Shown: positions 51,001-61,289 of the stretch, one piece after another
Layout: every line of letters starts with the position of its first letter
Numbering within the stretch: the first letter of the stretch is position 1
Assembly (NCBI GenBank): GCA_013287915.1
Contig: JABDCX010000005.1
Coordinates: forward strand, 1-64,000
Direction: 5' to 3'
DNA: 64,000 nt
Source: Chlamydiota bacterium
GTDB taxonomy: Bacteria > Chlamydiota > Chlamydiia > Chlamydiales > Parachlamydiaceae
Translations under genes and position numbers: made by a program
The notes under the pieces: generated by a model
Database searches by the model: none
Told to the model about the DNA's origin: nothing
Seen by the model: only the letters and a program-made list of their open reading frames with translations

Positions 51001-52115
51001 CCTCAACTCCAAAAGATATGTGAAACGTGCAAGACCATTTTTCGAGTTTCCACCTCAGAGGATAGGCTTTGATGAAGCTCATCTCTATTCGATTGTCTCT
51101 GCAGGCACAACTACTAAATATGTGAGTACAACAAAGACCGTAAAAGATGTGAATGGAAGCAAAAACTGTGCAACACAGGGGTGTACACATAAGGCTGAGA
51201 TCGTGCTTCCTTGTGGAGATTCGGTCTATTGTGGCCCTTGTATCTCAAGTCCAACGGTTGCTAAGGTCTGTACATCTTGCAAAAAGGCTTTTGTCGTTCC
51301 TTCTTCTGGAGCTCCTAAAAAGTGGGATAACCACAACGTCTACCAGATTGCTCCGGAGAAAGTGACGTGGGGTGCAGTGACTCCGAAAAACGAGGTCACT
51401 GTTTTAACCCGTTTGGCTCAAGTACTGCCCATTCTTCCGTTCCATTTTGGGAGGTTAGATTTAAATTTCAAAGAGCAGGATTGGTTAACAAACGACTTGC
51501 TCGGCAGCAAATCGCCAATTTTATCTCCAAAATTTGCGATTGGGGATAGAATTAGACAGGCGTTTAACTTGCCAGGTACGTGTACTAAAATGGCATTTGC
51601 CTATCCCGTCTATGCGAAGGACTACCCGATCAGCTTCCAGTTTGTTCACTTAGCTGAAAAATTGGTGGGAATTTTAACTCAAGCAGGCAAAACGAAAGAG
51701 GCTGCCATTGCCGAAGGGTTGTTCGGGATTGGGGGATTCGTTTTCTTCGATGGGAATGACGAGCCCCAAACAGCTGTGGCGTTCCTAAAGGATGAGACAC
51801 ATAACGACTTTATTTTGATCTCGCAATTTGAAGATCACGGAGCTGGTCGTCAAGCGATCGATGGTGCATTGAAAGCGCTTGAAACGAGACAAAATGAGAA
51901 GCGATTAGTGAAGCAGGCGGAAAACGTCGGTCGTATCTCTTTACAAGCATTTCTTGCATTTGCTGAACACTTTCAGTTTGAGATTGAACAAATCAACGGG
52001 GGGAGCCGACGATCGTGTTCCACTACCTCTCTCACGAGGCAACGGGCAAGAAATTCTTCCGATACGTGATGAAGTTGTAAAACATTGGGCAAATCGGTAT
52101 TATCTTTCATCGTGA
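48022..52115 (+). CDS. vWA-RING-RING protein, frame broken by about five single-base indels
   Basis: A single long frame can be read only if five one-base indels are corrected (about 49271-49278, 49557, 49586-49590, T5 at 51038-51042, G6 at 51998-52003). Without them it is five pieces. Corrected, it has about 1360 residues: a membrane anchor at residues about 73-92; a serine-rich linker; a vWA domain with MIDAS DTSGSMQG at 48601 and LTDGENSS; a beta-rich part; a C3HC4 RING finger CSICF...CGHTVFCHTC...CETC (50923-51030); and a second, degenerate one (51167-51280) with CGDSVYCGPC, H replaced by D. A vWA domain with RING recalls plant RGLG E3 ligases; it could be an effector of host ubiquitin. 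The alternative start GTG at 48034 has an SD-like GGAGA. Confidence 0.65.
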
Positions 52116-52127
52116 GGAGGTGGGCCG

Positions 52128-52808
52128 ATGTTGGGAACCATTTTAAATCTCTTTGGGAAGTCGCCTTTTGCGCCGTTGCAAACGCATATGCAAAAGGTAT
52201 CGGACTGCGTCCACCTGCTGCCGTTGCTGTTCGAGGCGATCGAGGCGGGGGATTACGCAACGGTAGAGCAGCTGTCGAATAAGATCTGCGAGGTAGAGCA
52301 CCAGGCAGATCTGATTAAAAACGACATCCGCAACCATCTGCCAAAGAGCCTATTTTTGCCGATCGATCGCTCCCATCTGCTTGAGATTTTGCATACGCAA
52401 GACAAGATCGCCGACCGAGCAGAAGATATTGCCGTGTTGGTGACGCTAAAGCAGCTGAGTTTGCCGCAGCTTTTTAGCCGAGAGTTTAAAGATTTTTTGA
52501 AGAAAAATCTCGAGGCGTTTGAGGGGGCGCGGGAGATCATCCGCGAGATGCACGAGTTATTGGAATCCTCATTTGGGGGGATCGAAGCTGAGAAGGTGCG
52601 AGCGATGGTCGAGAAGGTGTCGTTTCAAGAGCATGAAGTGGACCTTGTGCAGAGAACCCTCCTTAAAAAAATGTTTCAGGCAGAAGATACGATGAGCTAT
52701 ACTGCCTTTCATTTATGGCAGAAAATTTGCGAATCTATTGCTGCGCTATCGAATCTCTCCGAAAACTTGGCGCTGCGGGTTCGGATGACATTGGTTTCGA
52801 ATACGTAA
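52128..52808 (+). CDS. DUF47/PhoU-like phosphate transport regulator
   Basis: A 226-residue helical protein of the DUF47 family (TIGR00153), related to PhoU: SPFAPLQTHMQKVSDCVHLL and ICEVEHQADLIKNDIRNHL, with the conserved metal-binding E/D-x-x-x-D repeats. DUF47 proteins accompany Pit phosphate transporters and are thought to control them. SD GAGGAGG precedes the ATG. It lies 12 bp upstream of the Pit gene, as one operon. Confidence 0.9.
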   Translation: MLGTILNLFGKSPFAPLQTHMQKVSDCVHLLPLLFEAIEAGDYATVEQLSNKICEVEHQADLIKNDIRNHLPKSLFLPIDRSHLLEILHTQDKIADRAEDIAVLVTLKQLSLPQLFSREFKDFLKKNLEAFEGAREIIREMHELLESSFGGIEAEKVRAMVEKVSFQEHEVDLVQRTLLKKMFQAEDTMSYTAFHLWQKICESIAALSNLSENLALRVRMTLVSNT

Positions 52809-52820
52809 GGGAGGGGCCCT

Positions 52821-54248
52821 ATGACGCTGGAAATGTCCCTTCTGATTTGTGTGGTGATTGCCGGTGCCTACATGGCCTGGAACATTGGCGCAAACGATGT
52901 GGCAAACGCCATGGGCACATCGGTCGGATCGGGTGCGTTGACGTTGCGGCAAGCTGTGATCTTGGCTGCAATTTTGGAGTTTTCTGGCGCCTTTTTATTT
53001 GGCTCCCACGTGTCGGAGACGATCCAAAGTGGACTTGTCGACGCTTCCATCTTTAAAAACCCCATGATTGTCGTCTATGGAATGTTAGCAGCGCTCCTCT
53101 CTGCAGGCATTTGGCTACAGATCGCTTCCTATTTTGGGTGGCCCGTTTCTACGACCCATACGATTGTCGGGGCGGTTGTTGGGTTTGGGGTCGTTGCTGG
53201 CGGGATGGACGCGATCTATTGGGAAAACGTCTCCTTCATCGCAACGAGCTGGATCCTCTCCCCTTTTATTGGGGGGATATTGTCATATGCCATTTTCAGC
53301 TTTCTCAGGAAGCGGATCTTCTATGTGCGCGACCCCGTAGCAGCTGCCAAGAGAATTACCCCGCCGATCTGTTTTATCGTTTTGTTCGTTCTTTCGTTGG
53401 TCATGCTCTATAAGGGCTTGAGCAACGTCGATGTGCATCTTAATTTCTTCGAATCAACTCTGATGAGTGCAGCGATCGGGGCGCTAGGCTATGCGATTGC
53501 GTTTTTGTGCGTTCGGCGCATGGGCGATACGACCTTGAAGGCGCAAGCTGTTGTATACCATCCAGAGCTTGCGCGGGAGTTAGATAAAGCGCGCAAGCAC
53601 CTGATGCAGGTGCAGTTGGCATCGGAAGGCGCAATCCACTACCAGGTAAATGAGTTGATCGAAGGGGTGAGTTCTTTGAACGACACGCTCAAGACCCGCT
53701 CAGAAAAAGGTCACGAGTGTGAAGAGTATGCCACTGTGGAGAAGATTTTTGGGTATCTGCAGATCATGAGTGCTTGCTTGATGGCATTTGCCCATGGAGC
53801 TAACGACGTGGCCAATGCGATCGGCCCCCTTTCTGCGGCGATCAACATCCTCAATACCGGCGTCATTGCAGTGCATTCCACTGTGTCCACATGGGCGCTT
53901 GGGTTAGGTGGTCTTGGGATTGTCGTCGGTTTGGCCACTTGGGGATGGCGCGTCATTGAAACGATCGGCAAAAAGATCACAGAGCTCACGCCCACGCGCG
54001 GCTTTTCGGCCGAATTTGGCGCGGCGGCGACGATCTTGCTCGCCTCGCGCCTAGGGTTGCCGATCTCAACCACCCACACTCTCGTGGGCTCGGTCATCGG
54101 CGTCGGGCTTGCCCGCGGGATCGAGGCCCTCGACCTGCGTACAACGCAATTCATCTTTGTTTCGTGGCTCGTCACAGTGCCCGCCGGAGCAATCCTCACC
54201 ATCGGCATCTATCAAGTCATTCTCTTTATAACAAGTCACACAGCATAG
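52821..54248 (+). CDS. pit: Inorganic phosphate transporter, Pit family
   Basis: A 475-residue integral membrane protein. The duplicated Pit signature is visible twice: GANDVANAMGTSVGSGAL near residue 25 and AHGANDVANAIGPLSAAI near 320. Many membrane segments and a charged central loop (residues about 235-300) are typical. Pit carriers take up phosphate, often as a metal-phosphate complex, with protons or sodium. The partner is the preceding DUF47 gene. Confidence 0.93.
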   Translation: MTLEMSLLICVVIAGAYMAWNIGANDVANAMGTSVGSGALTLRQAVILAAILEFSGAFLFGSHVSETIQSGLVDASIFKNPMIVVYGMLAALLSAGIWLQIASYFGWPVSTTHTIVGAVVGFGVVAGGMDAIYWENVSFIATSWILSPFIGGILSYAIFSFLRKRIFYVRDPVAAAKRITPPICFIVLFVLSLVMLYKGLSNVDVHLNFFESTLMSAAIGALGYAIAFLCVRRMGDTTLKAQAVVYHPELARELDKARKHLMQVQLASEGAIHYQVNELIEGVSSLNDTLKTRSEKGHECEEYATVEKIFGYLQIMSACLMAFAHGANDVANAIGPLSAAINILNTGVIAVHSTVSTWALGLGGLGIVVGLATWGWRVIETIGKKITELTPTRGFSAEFGAAATILLASRLGLPISTTHTLVGSVIGVGLARGIEALDLRTTQFIFVSWLVTVPAGAILTIGIYQVILFITSHTA

Positions 54249-54303
54249 AATTCGGGCACGGGCACGAAAAGGTAAATGTCCAAACTCCTGGCGTAGGTTG
54301 GGT

Positions 54304-54333
54304 TTGAATAATAATTAGGCGATGGGGTATGTT
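54304..54333 (+). promoter_or_regulatory. Predicted promoter of tRNA-Ala
   Basis: TTGAAT, 18-bp spacer, TATGTT. The expected transcript start is about 10 bp before the tRNA 5' end at 54349. Weak match. Confidence 0.3.
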
Positions 54334-54348
54334 TGTATCGGTCCTTAA

Positions 54349-54421
54349 GGGGCGTTAGCTCAGCTGGTAGAGCGCAACAATGGCATTGTTGAGGTGAACG
54401 GTTCGACCCCGTTACGCTCCA
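54349..54421 (+). tRNA. tRNA-Ala (anticodon GGC)
   Basis: A 73-nt cloverleaf. Acceptor GGGGCGT pairs with ACGCTCC, with the G3:U70 wobble that identifies alanine tRNAs. D arm GCTC/GAGC. Anticodon arm CAACA-ATGGCAT-TGTTG, anticodon GGC reading GCC/GCU. T arm AACGG-TTCGACC-CCGTT. Discriminator A; CCA is not encoded. Confidence 0.95.
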
Positions 54422-54454
54422 ATCATTTCCTTTTTCCTAAGATGTGGATGACGC

Positions 54455-55654
54455 ATGTCATTTTTCGATGAAATGGCACTTTTGCCTGAAGATCCGATCC
54501 TCTCCCTTCCGCTTGCTTTTAAGGCAGACCCAAGGCCGAATAAAGTAAATCTTGGCGTGGGATCGTACCTCGACGATGAGGGGCTCCCTTATGTTTTTCC
54601 CTGCGTGCGCACCGCTGAAGAGAAGTTGCTGCGTGCCGAAAAAGATAAGGAGTATGCACCGATTGATGGGTCGCCGCTGTTTATCCAGGCGTGTGTTGAT
54701 CTGGTGTTTGGAGCGCAAAAGAAGCAGCAGATCGATGGGCGTTTTTTTGCCGCTCAAGCATTAGGGGGAGCAGGGGCACTTCGGATCGGAGCCGAGGTGT
54801 TGGTGCAGGGCGGTTTCAAAGAGATTTACGTCCCAGTTCCCACATGGGCAAACCACAAGGCGATTTTCACCCGTGCCGGATTGGCTGTGAAGACCTATCG
54901 GTACTACGATGGGGAAAAGCATCAAGTCGATTTTTCTGCCCTATGCGAAGATGTGAAGGCGATGACGGCTGGCAGTGCCATCCTTCTCCACGTCTGTTGT
55001 CACAACCCTTCAGGGATCGATTTCGATGGCAATCAATGGAAGGCGTTGTCCGAATTGCTCAAAAAACAGAGAGTCTTTCCCTTCTTTGACTTTGCCTATC
55101 AAGGGTTTGATCGAGGCATTGAAGAAGACGCATTTCCTGTCCGGTTGTTTGTCGAACAGGGGCATGAGTTGTTGGTAACAAGTTCCTATTCGAAGAATTT
55201 TGGTCTCTACGGAGAGCGGGTCGGGTTGCTCACAGTCGTGTGTGAGAGCTCTTCATTTGTAAAGTCAATCGGAAGTCAAGTGCGACAGCTGATCCGTTCC
55301 AACTATTCCAATCCTCCGCGCCATGGTGCTTTAATCGTCGAGGCCATTCTCTCTTCTCCAGAACTCAAAAAAGGGTGGATCGAAGATTTAGCCAACATGC
55401 GCATGCGGACGCACGAGATGCGCCACCTATTTGCCTTGGAGTTGATGTCTAAGGGGGACCCCAAGAGATGGAGCTTCATTGAAAAAGAACACGGCTTTTT
55501 CTCCTTGTTAGGCTTGAGCGATGCACAAGTGGAAAAGCTCAAGAGTGAGTATGCGATTTACACGGCCGCGCGGGGACGAGTGAATGTCGCTGGGCTCAAT
55601 CAACACAACATCGATTATGTGATCGATTCGATATTGGCAGTGACACGTTCATGA
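54455..55654 (+). CDS. Aspartate/aromatic aminotransferase (class I)
   Basis: A 399-residue PLP enzyme of the AspC/TyrB type. The N-terminus has DPILSLPLAFKADPRPNKVNLGVGSYLDDEG. The PLP lysine is in TSSYSKNFGLYGERVGLL, and CCHNPSGIDF is the cofactor loop. It transfers amino groups between aspartate or aromatic acids and 2-oxoglutarate. Chlamydia keeps a homologue (tyrB) near mreC, as here. First of five overlapping genes. Confidence 0.92.
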   Translation: MSFFDEMALLPEDPILSLPLAFKADPRPNKVNLGVGSYLDDEGLPYVFPCVRTAEEKLLRAEKDKEYAPIDGSPLFIQACVDLVFGAQKKQQIDGRFFAAQALGGAGALRIGAEVLVQGGFKEIYVPVPTWANHKAIFTRAGLAVKTYRYYDGEKHQVDFSALCEDVKAMTAGSAILLHVCCHNPSGIDFDGNQWKALSELLKKQRVFPFFDFAYQGFDRGIEEDAFPVRLFVEQGHELLVTSSYSKNFGLYGERVGLLTVVCESSSFVKSIGSQVRQLIRSNYSNPPRHGALIVEAILSSPELKKGWIEDLANMRMRTHEMRHLFALELMSKGDPKRWSFIEKEHGFFSLLGLSDAQVEKLKSEYAIYTAARGRVNVAGLNQHNIDYVIDSILAVTRS

Positions 55655-56637
55655 ACACCCCCCGAATGCGCATCTATTTTGTGTTGGGTTTTTTGCTGCT
55701 CTGTTTGTTGAGCCTCACCACAAAAGCGTCTGAAAAAATCCGGAGCGGTGCAACTGCTTTGGTGGCGCCTTTATGGCACTCTTTGAAGGGAACAAAAGGG
55801 GAGAAGGGGAACGGGATTTCGGCCATTGCCTATGAGCAAGTCGTACATGAAAATCGACACCTGCGCGTGGAGATTCATGAGATTAAAGAAATGGTGCGGC
55901 GCGAAATTGCCCTTCTGGAAGAGTTAAAGCAATTAGGTGTGGTCGCCCATGACGACGTCGACCCGATCAAAACACGCTATTGGCACCGATTCAATCTCCT
56001 TTTGCAACTCAAAGCTCTGCCTGCAGAGATCATCTACCGCTCTGCGGCATTTTGGGATGAATCGTGCTGGATCAACGTGGGAACCGAAACAAATGCCGCG
56101 TTAGGAGTCTCTATCGTCGCAAAGAACAGCCCCGTTGTGATTGGAAATGCGATTGTGGGCGTCGTCGATGAGGTGGGAGCAAAGCGATCGCGTGTCCGGC
56201 TGGTCACCGATGCGGGACTCGTCCCTTCCGTGCGGGTGATGAGAAAGACAGAATCGGGGGAGGAGCTGTATCTTGCCAAAGGGGAAATTCACGGTTGTGG
56301 CCAGCCTCTGTGGCGCACACATGGCCATCAGCTAAAAGGGGTCGGATTTAATTCCGATTTTTCCGATGATCTCAGCCCCTCGCGCGATCTACGTACCGGT
56401 GTCGAGAGCAACAAAAAGAGTGGAGGCGTGCCTGTCCCCATCATCTGCAAAGGGGATCTTTTGGTCACAACGGGAATGGATGGCGTATTTCCAAAGGGTT
56501 TTCACGTGGCGACTGTCACCCATGTTTACCCCCTGAAGGAAGGGGATTATTATTACGAGATCGATGCGGCGCCCGTTGTGGGGAACCTCGATGAAATTGC
56601 GGATGTTTTTGTCCTTCCAAGTTTAGAGGAACTATGA
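55651..56637 (+). CDS. mreC: Rod shape-determining protein MreC
   Basis: A 328-residue protein: N-terminal membrane anchor (IYFVLGFLLLCLLSLTTKA), a coiled coil (about residues 65-95: VHENRHLRVEIHEIKEMV), and a beta-sandwich domain with AKNSPVVIGNAIVGVVDEVG, RVRLVTDAGLVPSVRV and LVTTGMDGVFPKGFHVATV. MreC links MreB to the peptidoglycan machinery. Chlamydiae lack FtsZ and use MreB-based division, so this gene is expected to be important. Overlaps the aminotransferase and mutL by four bases each. Confidence 0.9.
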   Translation: MNTPRMRIYFVLGFLLLCLLSLTTKASEKIRSGATALVAPLWHSLKGTKGEKGNGISAIAYEQVVHENRHLRVEIHEIKEMVRREIALLEELKQLGVVAHDDVDPIKTRYWHRFNLLLQLKALPAEIIYRSAAFWDESCWINVGTETNAALGVSIVAKNSPVVIGNAIVGVVDEVGAKRSRVRLVTDAGLVPSVRVMRKTESGEELYLAKGEIHGCGQPLWRTHGHQLKGVGFNSDFSDDLSPSRDLRTGVESNKKSGGVPVPIICKGDLLVTTGMDGVFPKGFHVATVTHVYPLKEGDYYYEIDAAPVVGNLDEIADVFVLPSLEEL

Positions 56638-58403
56638 GCTCGAAAATCCACGTCTTAACAGAGGATACGATCAACAAGATCGCTGCCGGAGAAGTGATCG
56701 AGAATCCCGCTTCTGTTGTCAAAGAGCTCGTCGAAAATGCGATCGACGCGGGTGCTACGGAAATTGTCATCGAGATTAAAGGGGGAGGAAGGCAGCTCAT
56801 CCGCGTGACTGACAATGGGTCTGGGATGAATCGCGACGATGCGCTTCTTTGTTTAGAGCGGCATGCGACCTCGAAGATCAAAAGCGTCGATGATCTTGAA
56901 GGGGTATTGACGATGGGGTTTCGGGGTGAAGCGCTCCCTTCGATTGCTTCGATTTCCCAATTTACGCTTTTGACACGCCTTCCTCAAGCTGATCAAGGAA
57001 CTTTGGTGGCTGTCGAGGGAGGAAAAATCAGCCGAGTCGCCGATGTGGCATGTCCCACGGGTACTTCGATCGAAGTGAAAAACCTTTTCTTCAACGTTCC
57101 GGTCCGACGCAAATTTCTCAAATCTCCGGCTGTCGATGGCAATGAGATTGTAAAAAATGATCACCAAAATTGCACTGGGATACCCAGCGCTCAAATTTCA
57201 GTTGTTGATCGATGGGAAAAAGGAGATCCAAACCACGCGTCAAGAGGGAAATTCCTTTCAGGGAACAGCTCAAGCAGCGGATGACCGATCTGCTGGGGCG
57301 GGAAGTGGCAGACAATGGCCGCTATTTAGAGCATGTTGGTGAGGCGTGCACGCTCAAAGGATTTATCGGTTTGCCGAGTGATACGCGACACAATCGCACC
57401 GGACAGTGGCTCTTTATCAATGGGCGCTCCGTCGTTTCCCCTTTGGTCTCTTTTGCTGTCAAGGAGGGGTACGGCCCTGCTTTAGCGACCGCGCGCTATC
57501 CTGTCTTTGTCTTCCACATGGAGGTTCCAGGTACAATGATCGATGTGAATGTGCATCCCCAAAAGCGGGAAGTGCGTTTGCGTCAAGAGCCCCTCTTTCG
57601 GGAACAAATCGCCAAAGCAGTTCAAGCCTCTTTGCAGCAAACGACAATGCGCCCCGCTCCCTTTCCCTATATCCCAGATTTAGAGATCAGCCCCGTTTTT
57701 TGCCGAAGCGGTCCGCTCGCCGTTGCCATTTAATGAGAAAGCTGTATCTTATTTTCCGGAAAGAGCCTTTCGTTCTACTACTCCGCAGCTGTTCAACTAC
57801 GAAACTGTTGTAAAAACAAAGCCAACCTCTTTGCGGGCTGTGATGGCGCTGCCAGGGTATTTAGTCGCCGAAAACAGTGCAGAGAATGGCGCTGGAATGT
57901 CTCTCATCGATCAAAAAGCGGCACACGGACGGATTTTGTATGAGATCTGTTTAGCTGGCATGCAAGGGAAGAAATTCCCTCTGCAACCCTTGTTGGTGCC
58001 CCATTCAGTCGAGCTTTTGGCAGCAGAAGCCGCGCAGTTGCGCACGTTGCTTCCCGATCTGCAGCGCGTTGGCTTTCAAATCAGAGAGTTTGGGCCGCGC
58101 ACCTTCTTGATTGATGCGATTCCAGATTTGTTGCAAAATGAAGATGTCCGAACCTTGATTTTAGAAATTTTGAACAGCGACATTGAACCGGGTGATGCAG
58201 GGGTAAATGAGCGTGCGCGCAAGATGGCGATCGCAATGAATAGGCGCTCGATCTCTTCGAAGAAAAAACTGACTCTGCTCGAAGGGCAAGCGCTGCTTGA
58301 CCAATTGGGAAAATGTGAAAATTCCACGACGTGCCCGCAAGGCAAGCCGATCGTGGTGTTCCTATCGATTGAGGAGATTGCAAAGCGATTTTATGAGGAC
58401 TAA
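56634..58403 (+). CDS. mutL: DNA mismatch repair protein MutL with three frameshifts
   Basis: The MutL sequence is present along its full length but is split over three frames. Breaks are at A6 (57152-57157, one A too many), AAA (57249-57251, one too few) and T6 (57696-57701, one too many). The N-terminal GHKL ATPase has ASVVKELVENAIDAGAT, DNGSGM, GFRGEALPSIASIS and FFNVPVRRKFL. The C-terminal domain has LIDQKAAHGRILYE and CPQGKP; the endonuclease motif DQHAxxE is altered. All indels are in homopolymer runs, consistent with sequencing error or with real loss. Overlaps mreC and pepP. Confidence 0.75.
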
Positions 58404-59460
58404 AAATCTATACCACCAGCGCGTCCAGGCTTTATTGAAAGCGATCAAACCAGAGTGTGAAGCCTGCTTGATCGAAGATCCTATTGATCTTTACTATTTG
58501 ACAGGCCTAACACTCAGTACAGGGCGTCTTTTAGTCGGCTCGAAAACAACCCTGTTCGTCGATGGGCGTTACACAGAAATGTGTCAAAAACACTCCCCTT
58601 TCCCGGTGCGACTGCTCAATACGCCTTTAGAAGAGATTGTGAAAGTGGCTCGCCTCGGTTTTGATGGCGCTGCGACCACCTATCAAACATATGAGAAATA
58701 CAAAAGGGCGTTGAAAAAGAGTGTCGCACTTGTTTCACTTGACGCTCCCGTTGTTCAGCTGCGCGCTGTGAAAGATCCTCAGGAGCTGCAGGCATTGAAA
58801 AAAGCAGCCCTTCTAGGCTCTAAAGGGTACGATTACGCCTGTTCTCTGTTGGTCGAGGGGATATCAGAAGAGCAAGTCGCGATGGAGCTGGAGATCTTTT
58901 GGAAGAGGCACGGGGCTTGCGGCTCTGCTTTTGCGCCGATCATTGCTTTTGGAGAGAATAGCTCCATGCCCCACTACCGTTCAGGGGCAAGGAAACTGCG
59001 CAATGGCGACATTGTCTTGATCGATATTGGTGTAACACTGAACCATTACCATTCCGATATGACGCGCACCCTCTTTTTTGGGAAGGCAAAGCCCGAACTC
59101 CTTGCCATCCACAAGATCGTTCAAGAGGCTCAAGAGAGGGCTCTTCAGCAATGCAAAGCCGGTGTAACGATTGGCACAGTTGATGCCGCGGCGCGCGATT
59201 ACATTGCTAAAAAAGGGCACGCTAAACACTTTAACCACGGCTTAGGGCACGGCGTTGGTTTGGCCGTGCATGAGCTGCCCGTTCTTAAAAATGTGCCTCC
59301 TTACGCCTCTCAAAAGCTGCAAAAGGGGATGGTCGTCACTGTTGAACCGGGGATTTATTTGCCTGGGATTGGGGGCGTGCGGATTGAAGATACAGTTGTG
59401 ATCACAGAAGAGGGGTATGTCGATCTAACCAAGCGACCCCATGGAGTGCGCGTTGTTTAG
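58393..59460 (+). CDS. pepP: Xaa-Pro peptidase, M24 family
   Basis: A 355-residue metallopeptidase that removes an N-terminal residue before proline. The pita-bread fold ligands are seen in DIGVTLNHYHSDMTRTLFF (two aspartates), GHGVGLAVHELP (histidine) and VEPGIYLPGIGGVRIEDTV (two glutamates). The start ATG at 58393 lies inside the end of mutL; the frame is open farther upstream but that part lies in mutL. The mutL-pepP order is the same in Chlamydia. Overlaps the next gene by 20 bp. Confidence 0.9.
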   Translation: MRTKNLYHQRVQALLKAIKPECEACLIEDPIDLYYLTGLTLSTGRLLVGSKTTLFVDGRYTEMCQKHSPFPVRLLNTPLEEIVKVARLGFDGAATTYQTYEKYKRALKKSVALVSLDAPVVQLRAVKDPQELQALKKAALLGSKGYDYACSLLVEGISEEQVAMELEIFWKRHGACGSAFAPIIAFGENSSMPHYRSGARKLRNGDIVLIDIGVTLNHYHSDMTRTLFFGKAKPELLAIHKIVQEAQERALQQCKAGVTIGTVDAAARDYIAKKGHAKHFNHGLGHGVGLAVHELPVLKNVPPYASQKLQKGMVVTVEPGIYLPGIGGVRIEDTVVITEEGYVDLTKRPHGVRVV

Positions 59461-61214
59461 TTTTCGACAAAAGATATTTTTTACCTACGCGCTCCTTTTT
59501 CTCATTTGCATCCTCTTGACTTTTCCCATTTCACAGTGGATGGTGAGAGCGATTGCAATCCAGTCGATGACTGAGCGCGCCGACGAGCTGATCCGCGATT
59601 TGCGCACAGCCTCCGATAACGACGCACTTGTGCGTCGCCTGAAGTCGTTAAAGCACCAGATCTTTTTTTCGTGTTAGCCTGATCACCAATGAAAAAAAGG
59701 TTCTCTACGATTCCCATACGAAGCGGGTCTTGGGAACACAATTTAGCCAAGAATACGTCGTCAATCATCCAGAGGTGAATGAAGCGTTTGAAAAGGGGCT
59801 TGGGTACCAAGAAGATTATTCCAAAATTTTGGACCTCGATTTTATTTATGTCGCAAAAGCGTTTGATTTTCACGGCAAGACGTATGTGATCCGCACAGCG
59901 TTTCCCTTCAAGTACTTCAACGATTTGGCGCGCGATACCGAGTTAGGATTTCTCTCAGTAACTTCGTTAATTTTACTTTTTTTCAGCTTGATCACCTGGT
60001 TTATCATGAGTCGTTTGACAAGCCCTATTCGACAGATCACCGAGGCTGTCTCTTCATATGAGGAAGAGACGCAATCGACTATCCCTGAGATCCATCTCAA
60101 GCCCTCCAATCGCTCCGACGAGTTCAGCAAACTCGCCAGCACGCTGAATTCTCTCTCTTCGAAGATCCAAAAGAATATCGATACCCTGACAGAAGAGAGA
60201 AACCAGAAGCAAGCGATCCTCGAATCGCTTGTCGAAGGGGTGATTGCTACAGACAAAGAGATGCACGTCACCTATGTGAACGCGATGGCATTGAAAATGA
60301 TGGGAAAGAGTCGAGAAGAGCTGATCGGCCGCCACTTCTCTACTGTGGATCTCCCTAACGGCTTGGAATTTCTCATGCGCTGCCAACAGACGAAAGGGGT
60401 TGTCACCGATACTATAACGATTACGAAACGGGGCGTGACAACCTATTTTGATATCGTAGCGGTGCCCCTTAAGCAAGAGAAGAGTGCTGTGCTCGTGATG
60501 CAAGATAAATCGGCTCACTATAAGCTCCTAGAGATGCGCAAAGATTTTATTGCCAACGCCTCTCACGAGTTGAAGACGCCGATTACCATTATTCGCGGGT
60601 TTGCCGAAACGCTGCACGACAACCCGAGCTTGCCCCAAAAGACCACAGAGGAAATTACCGGCAAAATCATGAACAATTGCATGCGGATGACGACGTTGAT
60701 CCGCGACTTGCTCACATTGTCCGACGTCGACAATATCCCCCTTTCCCGCCTCATCGAATGCGATCTCAATGAATTGATTCTCACCTGCTGCGACCAGGTA
60801 CGTGAGCTCTTTCCCGATGCACAGATCGCGATGACGAAGGAGCCAAAAGAAGCGGAGATGACATTGCTGGCCGAGCCATATTTGATGGAAATGGCATTGA
60901 AGAATCTGATCGAGAACGCCGCCAAGTACTCCACCCCTCCGGCAAAGATCGCCATCCACATCGAAAAGGAGCCGGCCCATCTGAAAATCACAATTGCCGA
61001 TCAGGGCATCGGCATTCCGCATGCCGATCAGGAGCGCATCTTTGAGCGTTTCTACACTGTGGACAAAGCCCGTTCCCAAAGGATGGGAGGCTCTGGGCTT
61101 GGTCTCTCTATCGTACAGACGATCATCCACAAGCACTTTGGGCAGATTTCTGTCGTTTCAGAACCAGGCAAAGGATCGACATTTACGATCCTTTTGCCCG
61201 TCACACGCGACTGA
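59441..61214 (+). CDS. PhoR-like sensor histidine kinase with one frameshift
   Basis: About 590 residues once a single extra T in the T7 run at 59663-59669 is removed; as assembled, the first 78 codons end at a stop and the rest is open. Order: TM1 (FFTYALLFLICILLTFPI), a periplasmic loop, TM2 (SLILLFFSLITWFIM), HAMP linker, PAS (ESLVEGVIATDKEMHVTYVN), HisKA with FIANASHELKTPITIIRG, HATPase with NLIENAAKYS, DQGIGIP and GGSGLGLSIV. No response regulator follows in the window. Overlaps pepP. Confidence 0.82.
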
Positions 61215-61289
61215 ACCGCGGGCTTTTCGAGGTCTTCAGGCATAGTACCCATAACGATTAGAAAAGTAGCATAACTGGCTGGGAATGTA

